Source: Phaeosaccion multiseriatum (lineage: Eukaryota; Ochrophyta, other classes). Taken from it: DNA of 64,000 nucleotides. The stretch covers positions 1,860,001-1,924,000 of the forward strand of contig OZ218953.1 of NCBI GenBank assembly GCA_965112735.1, in the 5' to 3' direction. This document shows, in pieces, positions 13,301-25,393 of the stretch (its first letter is position 1; each line of letters opens with the position of its first letter). Under the pieces are notes generated by a model. That model saw only the letters and a program-made list of their open reading frames with translations, ran no database searches and was not told the origin of the DNA. Position numbers and translations under genes: made by a program.

Positions 13301-15507
13301 TGAAGGGAGAGACAGGGTGGGCAGGGTGGGCAGGGTGGGTAGTGAGGCACACCTGAATTAATTCCTTGGTCATAGATAGCCCTTGGTTGGGGTGGGTTGG
13401 GTTGAGTTGAGTTGGGGTGGGGTGGGTTGGGTTGGTTGGAGTGGGGTGGATTGGGTTGGGGTGGGTTGGGTTGTGAGTGGGATGCGAGTAGGTTGAGGTT
13501 GGGTTGGAGGGTCTGTGGCAGCATATTTTCCTTTTTTTGGGAGGCTCTGCCTGGATATCTCGCAGACCTCTCTCCTTCGCTGTCTGTCTCCCTCCCACTC
13601 TCACCTCCTCCTGACTGTGCTGCGCTGTGCTGTGCTGTATCACCAACGGCTGTGCTCCTCCCTCCCTCCCTCAGTACGCATCCATGAGCACCCCCGTTCT
13701 CAAGAATATGAGTTTCACGGTGGGCGCACGCACCCGCGTCGGCATTGTCGGTCGCACCGGCGCTGGTGAGTGGCCAAGGCCAACAGGAAGGAGTCACTCC
13801 CTTTGGTTGCTTATGTCACTGAGGGGCCAGGAGAAGACTTAACCCCCCCTCCCCTTCCTCCTCTCCCCCTCCCACTCCTCCCTCCCCTCCCTCCCCTCCC
13901 TCCCACTCTCGCTTCCCTCCTTCCCCTCCCTCCCAGGCAAGTCGTCTCTGACCTCTGCTCTGTTCCGCCTCGTGGAGCCTTCTGCCGGGTCGGTGGTGAT
14001 CGACGGAGTCAACGCCCTTGAAATTGGCTTGGCTGAGCTGCGCTCCAAGCTATCCATCGTGCCTCAGGTCAGTCAGTCCGTCGGTCAGTCAGGAAAGAAG
14101 GAAGGAAGGAAGGAAGGAAGGAAGGGAGGGAGGGAGGGAGGGAGGCAGGATGGAGTGAAAGGAAGGAAAGGAGGGAGAGAGGAGGGGAGGGACGAAGTTA
14201 GTCAGCAATGAGGCAGTCTCTCTACGTCCCTTGCCCGTCTCTCACTCTCCCTCCCTCCCACCCCCTCTCTCCCCCCCCCTCCCTCCCCGCCTCTCTCCTG
14301 TCCCCCCCTCCCCTCTCTCTCTCGTGGTCCACAACCATCAAAACAGGACCCCGTCCTCTTCCGAGGCACCGTTCGCTCCAACCTCGACCCTTTCAATGAC
14401 TTCACTGACGTGGTCATCTGGCACTCCCTGGAGAGAGCCCATCTGTCCACTGCCATCCAGCAACAGGGCGGGCTGGACGCTCCTGTGCAGGACAGCGGCA
14501 GTAACTTTAGCGTGGGGCAGCGGCAGCTCTTGTGCATGGCCAGAGCCATGCTTAGGGATAGCAGCATTCTCGTCATGGATGAGGTAAGGGAGGAGGGAGG
14601 AGGAGGAGAGGGGGGGGGGCAGGGAGGGGGAGGAGTGACTGACAGACTGACTGACTGCAATGGAATGGCGCTGTTTGAGGACTTTGACCGTGACAGAGCC
14701 CAAGTGCCCCCTCTCCCCCCCCACCCTTCTTTGGACGCTCACACGAAGTTTCGCTGCCTTTGTTTCTATCGTCTGTTGCTGCTTGTCCTTTCTCTCTGTC
14801 TTTTGTCTCTGTCTCTGTCTCTGTCTCTGTCTCTGTCTTTTGTCTCTGTCTCTGTCTCTGTCTCTGTCTCTCCTTTTCTCTTTCCCTCTCCGCCTCTCTC
14901 CCTCTCTCCCTCTTTCTCTCTCTCTCCTCTCTCTCTCTCCCACTCTCCTCTCTCCATCACCTGCCCCCCCTTCTCTCTCTCCGCCTGCCCTCTGCCCTCT
15001 AACAACCCCATATCTTTTGTATGCTCATACGTAAGGCTACTGCCAACGTCGACCCGGAGACCGATCTGCTGATTCAGGAGACGGTCCGGCACGAGTTCCG
15101 CAACAAGACGGTGCTGAGCATTGCACACAGGCTTCACACAGTTATCTTTATGGACAAGTGAGTATGGCCTTCTTGTTGTCATTGGTTGTTGTCATTGGTT
15201 GTTGTCATTGTTGTTCTTGTTCTTGTTCTTGTTCATGTTCTTGTTCTTGTCAGCTAACTGCAAGTCGCTGCTTCCCCCTCTCTCCTTCCCTCCCTCCCTC
15301 CCTCCCTCCCTCTTTCCCTCTCTCAGGGTGATGGTGCTGGACAAGGGGGAGCTTATTGAGTACGACTCCCCCTCCGCGCTGCTGAGGGACGAGGACAGTC
15401 TCTTCTTTGGGCTGTGCAGCAAGTCAGGGGCTCTCGACGAGCTCAGAGCAACGGCGTTGCAGGAGGAGGAGCTTGCGGGGCTTACGAAGCAGCAGTTGGT
15501 GGTGTAG
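4608..15507 (+). CDS. ABC transporter subfamily C (MRP1-type), 22 exons
   Basis: Exons: 4608-5355, 5626-5775, 5995-6485, 6806-6967, 7318-7371, 7626-7838, 8150-8224, 8519-8665, 9099-9134, 9599-10177, 10291-11107, 11237-11393, 11582-11663, 11771-12117, 12575-12624, 12847-12941, 13099-13263, 13675-13765, 13937-14067, 14347-14583, 15036-15157, 15327-15507. All introns are GT-AG and the sum is 5130 nt, giving 1709 aa. The order is an N-terminal TMD0 of about five helices, a linker with an acidic tract, TMD1, NBD1 (Walker [10 protein letters not shown] near residue 862, signature NLSGGQQQR, Walker B VYLLDD), TMD2, and NBD2 (Walker A GRTGAGKSS near 1479 split by an intron, signature FSVGQRQ, Walker B ILVMDE). 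NBD1 has Asp where the catalytic Glu usually sits and NBD2 keeps Glu, as is normal for ABCC proteins. It is probably an ATP-driven exporter of conjugates or drugs at a vacuolar or plasma membrane; the substrate cannot be told. Low-complexity Asp/Glu/Ser insertions before NBD1 enlarge it. Confidence 0.95.
7531..7596 (+). repeat. (CCT)n in ABCC intron 5
   Basis: About 22 CCT units leading almost into the acceptor at 7625. It doubles as a very long polypyrimidine tract for exon 6. Confidence 0.9.
9241..9278 (+). repeat. (CA)n microsatellite in ABCC intron 9
   Basis: A CA run of about 19 units, followed at 9370-9590 by a long CT-rich tract up to the acceptor of exon 10. Confidence 0.9.
11131..11184 (+). 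repeat. (GT)n after the exon-11 donor
   Basis: A GT run beginning about 25 bp after the donor GTGCGTG at 11108, in a 129-bp intron. Confidence 0.9.
12118..12574 (+). other. ABCC intron 14 with purine 5' arm and pyrimidine 3' arm
   Basis: The intron begins GTGAGTGAG and continues as GGGAGGGGA-type sequence to about 12240. It then switches to CCCTCC/CCTCCC-type sequence and ends in (ACTC)n before the acceptor. The two arms are roughly complementary and could pair within the transcript. Confidence 0.7.
13264..13302 (+). repeat. (GTGC)n array starting at a splice donor
   Basis: The intron after exon 17 starts directly with about nine GTGC units. The donor itself is therefore the first repeat unit and potential donors follow every 4 bp. 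Confidence 0.9.
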
Positions 15508-16656
15508 CAACAGCAGGGAGTGGTGCGTGGTACAGCAGCAGCAGGAGGAGGAGGAGGAGGAGGAGGAGGAGGAGGACCAGGAGGAGGAGGAGGAGGAGGA
15601 GGAGGAAGGGGGGGGGGAGGAGGAGGAGGAGGAGGAGAAGGAGGAGGAGGAGGAGGAGGAGGAGGAGGAGGACCAGGAGGAGGAGGAGGAGGAGGAGGGG
15701 TAGCAGACTCCGGGGAGGAAGAGGCTTGAGAGAGGTCAGAGGAGGGTGTGGGGGGGGGTCTGTTGACGGGGTGGGGAATGCAATTGATGATGTCTTGTCG
15801 TTTTAAAGTTAGCAGGAGACATTCGTCTCTCGGTAAGTTGGTCAGTGTGTGTGTGTGGATGATGTATCATTAAGGAAGGGTCTGGTGCGGTCTTTCTCTC
15901 TGGGCGGTGGTGGGTAGGCGGCTCGAGGATCGGGTTGGGTTTGCGAGCTTGTCCGTGCACCATGGAGGAAGACCCCAGGAAGGGGGGGGGTTAGAGGGGT
16001 GAGTGGGAGACGGGGGCTCCAGCAGGGAGAGAGGGCAGGGAGGGAGGAGCGGTAGCAGGCAAGCAGGTAGCGGCTGGCTCACGCCGGAGGTAGCAGGTAG
16101 GGTGGTGTCGTACCCACCGTAGTAGTAGAATACACGTGACTAATAAGGAACGAACTCCTAAAGAGTTTCTTCGATTCCCGACGTTTCCCTTCCCTCGCCC
16201 ACCTCGCTCGCGGCAACCCCAAAGCAATTTCTGAAACGCTTGCCGATTTGGGACTCGATTTTGAAACACGCTTACGCCCCCCTGTGACCGCGTACATCAG
16301 CACGCAGCAAGACAACACATAGAGAAGGAAAGGTAGAGGGAGGCAGATAGCGAAGAGATGATGAGATAGAGAGGGCCGTACGTTTTTAGAGGGAGGGTGA
16401 GGAGGCAGGGAAGAGGGAAGAGAACCTCCTAGGGAGGCAAAAGTGACAGTTGGGCGGGGCGGACGGAGACACCATTCCTCTAGTGAGAGTGCACCACTCA
16501 GAGGGGCTAGCTGTCCGCTGGGGTGTGGCGGTGAGGCTACTGGATCATCAGTGGTGTTATCGGACGAGAGCTCTGGGCCATTACCAAACAAACGACTTCC
16601 CTCTCCCGTCCCGCGAACCTCGACGCAGCAGAAGGCGGTGAAGGCCTACTGCGACT
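15508..16656. other. Intergenic region between ABCC and phosphatase genes
   Basis: It contains the ABCC 3' UTR, the GGA repeat listed separately, and the upstream region of the phosphatase. No convincing exon was found on either strand. This is the only tandem (+,+) junction in the window. Confidence 0.6.
15541..15700 (+). repeat. (GGA)n tract in ABCC 3' region
   Basis: An imperfect GGA repeat of about 160 bp starting some 33 bp after the stop codon, interrupted by GGACCA and a G-run. It is probably transcribed in the 3' UTR and is G-quadruplex prone. Confidence 0.9.
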
Positions 16657-16725
16657 ATGCCTCGGGCCAGTACAGCCTTCGGCTGCCTGGGGAACTATTC
16701 TCTCCCCCCCCCTGCACCGAACGGC

Positions 16726-16757
<32 letters not shown>

Positions 16758-19686
16758 TGGTAGCACCAGCCCGAGCACTAGTAAGAGCAAGACAAATAGG
16801 AGTGGCAGCAGCAGCACTGGGTACCAGGAAAAGGAGCAGCAGCAGCAGCGCCGGAATTCTCAGCATACTACACGGAATCGATCACCTCTGTCCTCCGGCT
16901 CCCCCTATGGTAGCGGTCCAGGAACAGGAGGAGGAGGAGGAGGAGGGTCGCCTTCGAAAAAGAAAGGGAAGAGCCCCTCCTCCTCCGCCAAGGCCAAGTC
17001 CGCATTGGAGGGCCTCAAGAGGTCGTGCGCAGAGAAGGAGCGCAAGGTAGGGCTCTTGCAGGCCCAGGTGGTGCGCCTCCGCTCTCAGCTGGGCAAGGTG
17101 ATGAGCGGCGTGGACGGGGCGGAGACGGAGAAGAGAGAGCACACCATCGCCCCCGCAGCGAGGCTCGTGGGCGACCACGGCGTGGGAGACCTCACCTCCA
17201 GCGACCTCAGTAGAACAGCCACCATGGCAACGGCCCACGCGCTGCTGCAGATGGGCAAGGGGCAGCCGGCGGCCGAGGACGCTACGGACAATGACCTTCC
17301 CCGGCACCTTATCAAAATGTTCTCCGAGCCCTGCGCACACGCCTCCTACCTCACGAGCGAGCGCTTCGCCTATGACTTGCTCGAAATGTGTCGGAAGGTC
17401 GCCCCCATCCTGCAGCAGGAGGCCAGATGCCTCGCCCTCCAGTCCCCCGTGTACATCTTCGGGGACATTCACGGCAATCTCGAGGACCTCAATTTCTTTG
17501 GCGACAACATTTGGCCCTGCGGCATTTCGTGCACAGCGGGGCGGTTTCTGTTCTTGGGCGACTATGTGGACAGAGGCATGAGCGGGTTAGAGGTGGTGGC
17601 CTACCTCTTCTCGCAGAAAGTGCTGCACCCGAGCAAGGTGTTTTTGCTGCGAGGCAATCACGAGATTCGTGATGTGAATGGGTGGGTGGCGCACTACAAG
17701 GAGAAATCCTTCCTATGGCAGTGTCAGAACCGCTTTGGGCCCGGTTTGGGGGAGGTAGTGTGGGAGGGGTGCAATCAGGTGTTCGATCGCATGCCGCTCG
17801 CCGCCGTCATCGACAGAGACATTTTCTGTGTGCACGGTGGCATCCCCCGCCCCAGCCACACGGCGGAGGAAGCTGCGGCGGTGGCCGTGGCGCAGGCAGA
17901 CGAGGCAGCTCGACGGGAGAAGGAGGCCCGGCGAAGGAGACCCGGCGGTCCGTCCCGTATGCTGCGCGAACTTGAGAGTGATAGCGATGACCCGCACGAC
18001 GACAATGCCGCTGCTTCTGCCGAGGCGGTTGCTGAGGAGGCGACTGCTGCAAAGCCCATACCCACACTGGAGTCTCGGTTAGAGGGTATCTTGCGTGTGC
18101 CCTGCGTGGCCAGTGTGTGCCCCCCCAACGAGATTGAAACGTTCGCGTCTCAGCAAGTGGCGTCGGATTGCATGTGGAGCGATCCGGCCAAGGAGATGCA
18201 AGAAAAGTTCCTGAATGAGTTGGGCTTTGGGGAGAGCTTGAGGGGAGGAGGCGCTATATGCTTCGGAGAGAAGGTGAGCAAAAGAGAGAGAGAGACAGAG
18301 TGGTGTAGGGGTGGGAGTAGGAGGGCGTGAGTGATTGAGTGAGTGAGTGAGTGAGTGAGTGAGTGAGTGAGTGAGTGAGTGACTGGGCAGTGTGGGTAGT
18401 GCAGGGGGAGGAGAAGGGCGGAGACGGGGCATCGTCGTCTCCCTCCGACCCTCTCCCTTGTCTTTGTCGCTGTCGTAATGGGCCCTCGAGGGGTGGGGGG
18501 GGGGGTTCAAGGGGGCGGCAGGCCAAGCGTACGGGCAGAAAGGAGGGGAAAGAGAGCTTGCTGGGGGCGGCAGGGCATATGGGTAGAACGAAAGGAGGGG
18601 GAAGGGCCGTCGCTTCTCGTGTGTCTGCTTCTTGTTCTTTCCTCGTTCTGCCTTATCAATCAGCTCATTCCTGTATGAACCTCCATCCTTATCATCGCTT
18701 GCACCCGCCCGCCCTCCGTCTCTTTCTTGAAGGCCTAACGTTACACCTCCTAACCATCCCCCCCCCCCTCTCTTTCTCCCCTGCCTGCCCCATCTCAGGC
18801 CATAACGGACTTCCTGCAGCAGGAGCAACTGAGCTACATTGTCCGTGCACACGAGGCCCACGCCGAGGGAGTCTCCCTGAGCAAGAGCGCCAAAGTATTT
18901 ACCATTTTCAGCACCAGCAAGGACCATGGTCAGGGTCGAGGGGCAATGGCCGGATGCATCCTGGTGGACACAAGTCGGATGTTGGTCATCAACCGCAGCA
19001 CTAGTTACGGCAATCGGTACCTGAGAAGACAGGAGAGCGTCCAGCGTATGTCTCCCTCGGCCATACAGAGGCTGGTCAAGATTGGCATGTGTCCCAAGGG
19101 GAGTTGGCTGCTGGAGGCGGGTGTCGGACTCGGGGGCGAGCTCGAGATGGAGGGAGGGGAGGATGGGAGGCGATTCGGTGAGGAAGGAAAGGATGCGTTG
19201 CTTGCGGATGAGGAGGAGGAGGAGGAGGAAGACGACTTTGAAGGATACTATGACCACTGCGTAGAGGAGGAGGAGGAGATGCCCTACGGCATGGAGGAGG
19301 AGGAGGAGGAAGCGGCGGCGGTAGCGGCAGCAGTAGAGGAAGCTCTGACAGGAGGAGGCGGAGGAGGAGGGGTAGCAGGAGCGGGCAAGGGGCAAACTAG
19401 TAGGGGGGGGCAGCAGAAGCAGAGACAGAAGCCGTTACAACCACATGCACAGAACATTCCTCAGAGCTCCGCGGGTGGTCCCTCCAGCAGCAGGGGGAAG
19501 AAGTCCGGCCCGATTGATATGGACGCTGGCGACGACCACGACTACAATAGCCAAAGCAGCAGCACGGGCCGGCGGGGCAGCCACAACAGCAACAGTTACA
19601 ATAGCGGCGGCGGGCGGCGAGGAGGGAAGACGGCGAGGCGGCACGTGGACTCTGATGCGGGATCGGAGGAGAGCTGGTCGGATTGA
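16657..19686 (+). CDS. PPP-family serine/threonine phosphatase with long flanking extensions
   Basis: Two exons, 16657-18273 and 18799-19686, join in phase 0 to 834 aa. Residues 1-115 are Ser/Gln/Gly low complexity; a short coiled coil (about 115-150) follows. The catalytic core has all PPP metal and active-site motifs: GDIHG (about 269), GDYVDRG (about 301), GNHE (about 332), CVHGG (about 391), WSDP (about 507) and IVRAHE (about 555). A charged insert of roughly 100 residues (Ala/Arg/Glu/Asp-rich) sits between HGG and WSDP, where PP1 has a much shorter segment. The TIFS found where PP1 has TIFSAPNY is followed by TSKDHGQG. The C-terminal 240 residues are acidic (poly-Glu), Gly- and Ser-rich. 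It is predicted to be an active metallophosphatase but not a standard PP1, PP2A or PP2[10 protein letters not shown] after GNHE is typical of none of these. Substrate and location unknown. The intron carries a (GAGT)n array. Confidence 0.9.
18335..18380 (+). repeat. (GAGT)n in phosphatase intron
   Basis: About 11 GAGT units starting some 60 bp after the real donor GTGAGC. Every unit recreates the consensus donor GTGAGT. Confidence 0.9.
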
Positions 19687-21229
19687 GTCGGTAGTTGTCA
19701 TTAGACAGAGGGGAGCTAGAGAGAGTAGAGGAGAGATGGAGCAGTGAGTGAGGCGAGTGTGTCCAGAACGTCAATCAAGAGGGGGAAGGCACACGGGGAT
19801 GGGCTTGGGCCAGGTGTGGGGTGTGGGTGCGTGAGTGTCGTGTGTGTGCGTGCGAGTGCAGCACAAACGCTACATACTCTTACTCTTACTCTTAGAGGTA
19901 ACCTGCTCGTGTGCAGAGGTTGGGATAGTATAGAGGGAGGTAGGAGGACGGGGTGGGTAATAGCAATGTGTTGTGGTGAGCGGGAGGAGGAGTGGAGTGG
20001 AGTGGACATGAATGGGAAGAGAGGCAGTGTGTCAGGTCGTGTCGGCAACAAGCTCCACCCGGGCGTGTGCCTAACTAATATTACGTAGCGTTGACTCAAT
20101 GGTGAATGTCAAGGAATCAGTATCAGCGAGCGGGGTGACTTCACCGAAGAGTAGAGGGCCAGAAGCTCTTCCAAGGTTCCTACATTGCGTTGTTGCGCTT
20201 TGCGGGGGCCGAGTCGAACTCTTTGTAACTGTCGGTGTCGGTGACACGCTAAAAACTAAAAACAATCTTCACGCCCCAACCATTGGGGATGAAACGGTCG
20301 TTCCCCAATGCCCTACTTCGGACACCTGCTAAGGACTCCGAGGGATTTGGTCTATCCGTGTATTGTGTTTTGCACAGTGTCTCTACTACACGCTCGTGCC
20401 TAGGGAAAACGGACATTCTTCTAATGCCCCAGAATGTGTGATCGGAAACCCTCAGGCAGGACAGCCTACACAACAATCTCGAGTTGTAACAAGCAACTGC
20501 AAGTCAGGGGGAAGAGAGTCGATATGCAGGTTTCGTTCCAAGTGCTCGGGGACCAAAACTGTTGTGCGTCGTGCCCCTGCCTGTTTTCATTTCGAGGAGC
20601 CCAGGAGAGGCTGTTGCTTGCCGCCAGAAGCCAGACGCCAGAGGCGGCCGACGGCCAAGAAGCCAGGATGAGAAACTTCGCCCAGGGCCGACGGCCCTGC
20701 CTTCATGGTATTGAGAACCTTCCTGCCAGTCTAGGCAGGGAGTGTTCAAATTTGACAAAACTGTTGAAATATGTTCGCACCAACCCACAAACCCTCTTTA
20801 GTACAGCATCACCTTTCCAGCTTCTTCGCTCTCCCCCCGCCCCTGGGGGCTGAGTCACCCATCGCTGCAACTCAACTCCCTCCACACGCCACACACGCCT
20901 CCACAGCCTCACAGCATGAGGGCTCGCTCTACCCTGTCCTCTCTCTTCCGCAGACCACAGAAAGCGGGGCACACACACCCACAGCGTAGAAGAAACGCTG
21001 CCCGTTCTGTGCATGTGACTGTACCACCAACTCTGGCTGCTGCTGCTGCTGCCCCGCGGAGGGAGAAGCGGTGTCGTCCCTCCCCCATCTGGTAGCAGGT
21101 AGTTAAGCCGGGCAGAGGAGGCAGCCCGCCCCAACGCCCTCACACGTAGCTCTTCCTTCCCTCTTCTCTCTCCTGGATGGCACTGCATGGCATCCTTCAC
21201 CCACACACAATCTCTCTCTCTCTCTCTCT
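19687..21229. other. Convergent intergenic region with hairpins, no gene seen
   Basis: About 1.5 kb between the phosphatase (+) and PDK (-) stop codons. It is unusually free of microsatellites from about 20100 to 21200. It contains short perfect hairpins (20274-20310; 20683-20699, with CAGGGCC pairing GGCCCTG across a 3-nt loop). No protein-coding frame with credible composition was found, and no tRNA or rRNA was recognised. A non-coding RNA is possible but unproven. Confidence 0.5.
20274..20310. other. Pair of mutually exclusive hairpins
   Basis: CCCCAA (20274-20279) can pair with TTGGGG (20283-20288). Alternatively CATTGGGGA (20281-20289) can pair with TCCCCAATG (20302-20310) across a 12-nt loop. 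The two stems share bases, so only one can form at a time. Confidence 0.5.
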
Positions 21230-23672
<2,443 letters not shown>

Positions 23673-23980
23673 CACTCAGTTGAAGCTCCAACTTCTCTCC
23701 TCTCCTCTTTCTTTCGGGCAAAGCCGGTGAAGCTCTACCTCGTTTAGTGGGACAAGCTGGTCAGTAGATAAGGAAGAGGTAAGGGCCTTCTTTTCCCGTC
23801 TCTCGTCTCTTCCCTTCTTTGAAGGCGCCTCAACCGCGACGTAATCTTACGTAAGTTTAGGTGCTGAAGTGTCGCATAGGACGGAAATACGAGAAAACCT
23901 TCCAACAAAAGGAGCAGCACACCTGCTGGAGGAGGAGGAGGAGGAGGAGGAGGCGCAGGGGCCAGGGGAGAGGCTTCTCC
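23673..23980. promoter_or_regulatory. 308-bp divergent promoter region, PDK / RNase kappa
   Basis: The spacer between two start codons on opposite strands contains AT-richer sequence (cgtaatcttacgtaag near 23840) and a short GGA repeat at 23930-23952. Bidirectional promoter inferred from spacing; no known motif identified. Confidence 0.45.
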
Positions 23981-25256
23981 ATGTCTTTATCAGCATGTGA
24001 GTTTGATGAGAAGACTCCAAGACAGGAGGTCTAAGAAAACTCAGCTTCCTGGTGGAGGATTAGTTTGCGCAGCTCGCTGATCGTTGGGAAGAAGATCCGC
24101 GTTGTGCATCTTGCGTGGCTCTTCCTTCCACCCCTGAGGATAGGCAGCTATTAGGAGCGAGTTGACACTCTGATTTACTCACTTCCCTCTCAGAGGGGGG
24201 CGGCACGAGAACAGCCTGTTGCCGGACGAGGCCTTGTGAGCTGCTCATACGCAGGGTTGGCGCAGGACAATAGCACCCCCCCCTTGGAGCTGTGTACCTT
24301 ACTCATTGCTTATCTGCTTTTCTGTCCGTCTGCTCCTCCCCCCCCCTTCTCCCCCACCACCTCCTCAGGCTCGCACTGCTGTTTCGGGCTATCCGTCTTG
24401 GGAGCAATTTTTCTGGTGAGTACCCAAGTGTCGCTGGCCTCAGAGACAGAGAGAGACAAAGAAAGAGAGGGAGAGAAAGAGAGAGATAGAAGAGAGAGAG
24501 AGGAAGGGAGAGAGACATAAAGAGGAGGAGAGAGAGAGGGAGACCAAGAGAGAGACAGAGCAAGACAGGGAGAGAGGCCGAGAGACCAAGAGAGAGAGAG
24601 AGAGAGAGCAAGACAGGGAGAGAAGTGGTCTCTCTGTCCACCTCCCTCTCTCCTCCCTCTCCGAGCTGGCGCCTGTCGTATTTCGACCTCACCAGAAAAC
24701 CCATCTTCCTCCCTCCCTCCATCCTCCCACCCACTCGTACAGTCCATCATCGGCTTCCTGTTCACCACACAACCCATATATACCTCCCATGAGATCGCTG
24801 AGGAAGACCCCACAGCGGCAGCAGCCGCTTGCTATACCGGAGCCCTCATCTATGTCGGCTTTATTGCGTTATCTGCCTTGGGAATTGTGAGTATGCAAGC
24901 GACGAACGAAACGAAATACCGCAGGCTGAGCAGGGCCGGCAAGTGAGGGCGGGGAAGAAGTAATGCATCGAAGCATACGTTGGACCTCCTGCTGCCGTCG
25001 TGCTGCCTATACTACACTGTCCTATTCTCGACTCTCTTCCCTTTGTCCTAAACACTACCCCGACTCGGCCCCCCTCCCCCTCCCCCGCCTCTCTGCTTCC
25101 TTCGCTTTGTGCTCTGCATTTGGTGCGCTTTCTGTCCCATCCATTCAGTATCTCGACAAGCGGAAGCAGAAACAGGCGGCGCAGTCAGCGAGAGAGGGGT
25201 TGGAGGAGGCGGAGGGGCTCTTAACAGATCACCGCAATGGCTACGGCACCAATTAG
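23981..25256 (+). CDS. Ribonuclease kappa-like / V-ATPase-associated small membrane protein, 4 exons
   Basis: Exons 23981-23996 (16 nt), 24369-24415, 24743-24886 and 25149-25256 join in phase to 104 aa starting MSLSACSHCCFGLSVLG. The two membrane helices (about 10-29 and 58-77), the N-terminal Cys cluster, the LSxxGxIFLxxxGxxF pattern of helix 1 and the acidic loop after it (HEIAEED) fit the RNASEK family. Family proteins are about 95-140 aa, and the animal member is a V-ATPase-associated subunit reported to have RNase activity and to be needed for endocytosis. The C-terminus (YLDKRKQKQ and an acidic helix) is longer than in animals. The first exon is only 16 nt, but its ATG, its GTGAGT donor and phase 1 all fit. 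Family match is by pattern, without alignment. Confidence 0.7.
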
Positions 25257-25393
25257 AGCAAGACAAATAGCTACTTATCACACACACACACACACAACAC
25301 AACCCTTTACGAGCCATATATACATAAACAAACCAAATTTTGTAAAAAACACTCTCTTTTGTCTTGTGTAGTACTTCGTCGCTCCTTCTCCCT
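25257..25393. other. 137-bp convergent gap; overlapping 3' UTRs likely
   Basis: Stop codons of the RNase kappa-like gene (+) and DZIP1 gene (-) are only 137 bp apart, with a CA repeat and an AT-rich stretch (ttttgtaaaaaa near 25340). The transcripts probably overlap at their 3' ends. Confidence 0.5.

Noticed and set aside
16443-16763. Alternative phosphatase start giving a poly-Gln N-terminus
   Set aside because: It is in another frame from the catalytic domain. The ATG at 16657 is the first in the correct frame.
20703-21206. Minus-strand 167-codon frame in the phosphatase/PDK spacer
   Set aside because: Composition is Arg/Gly/Trp/Ser-rich without a domain or splice partners; judged spurious.
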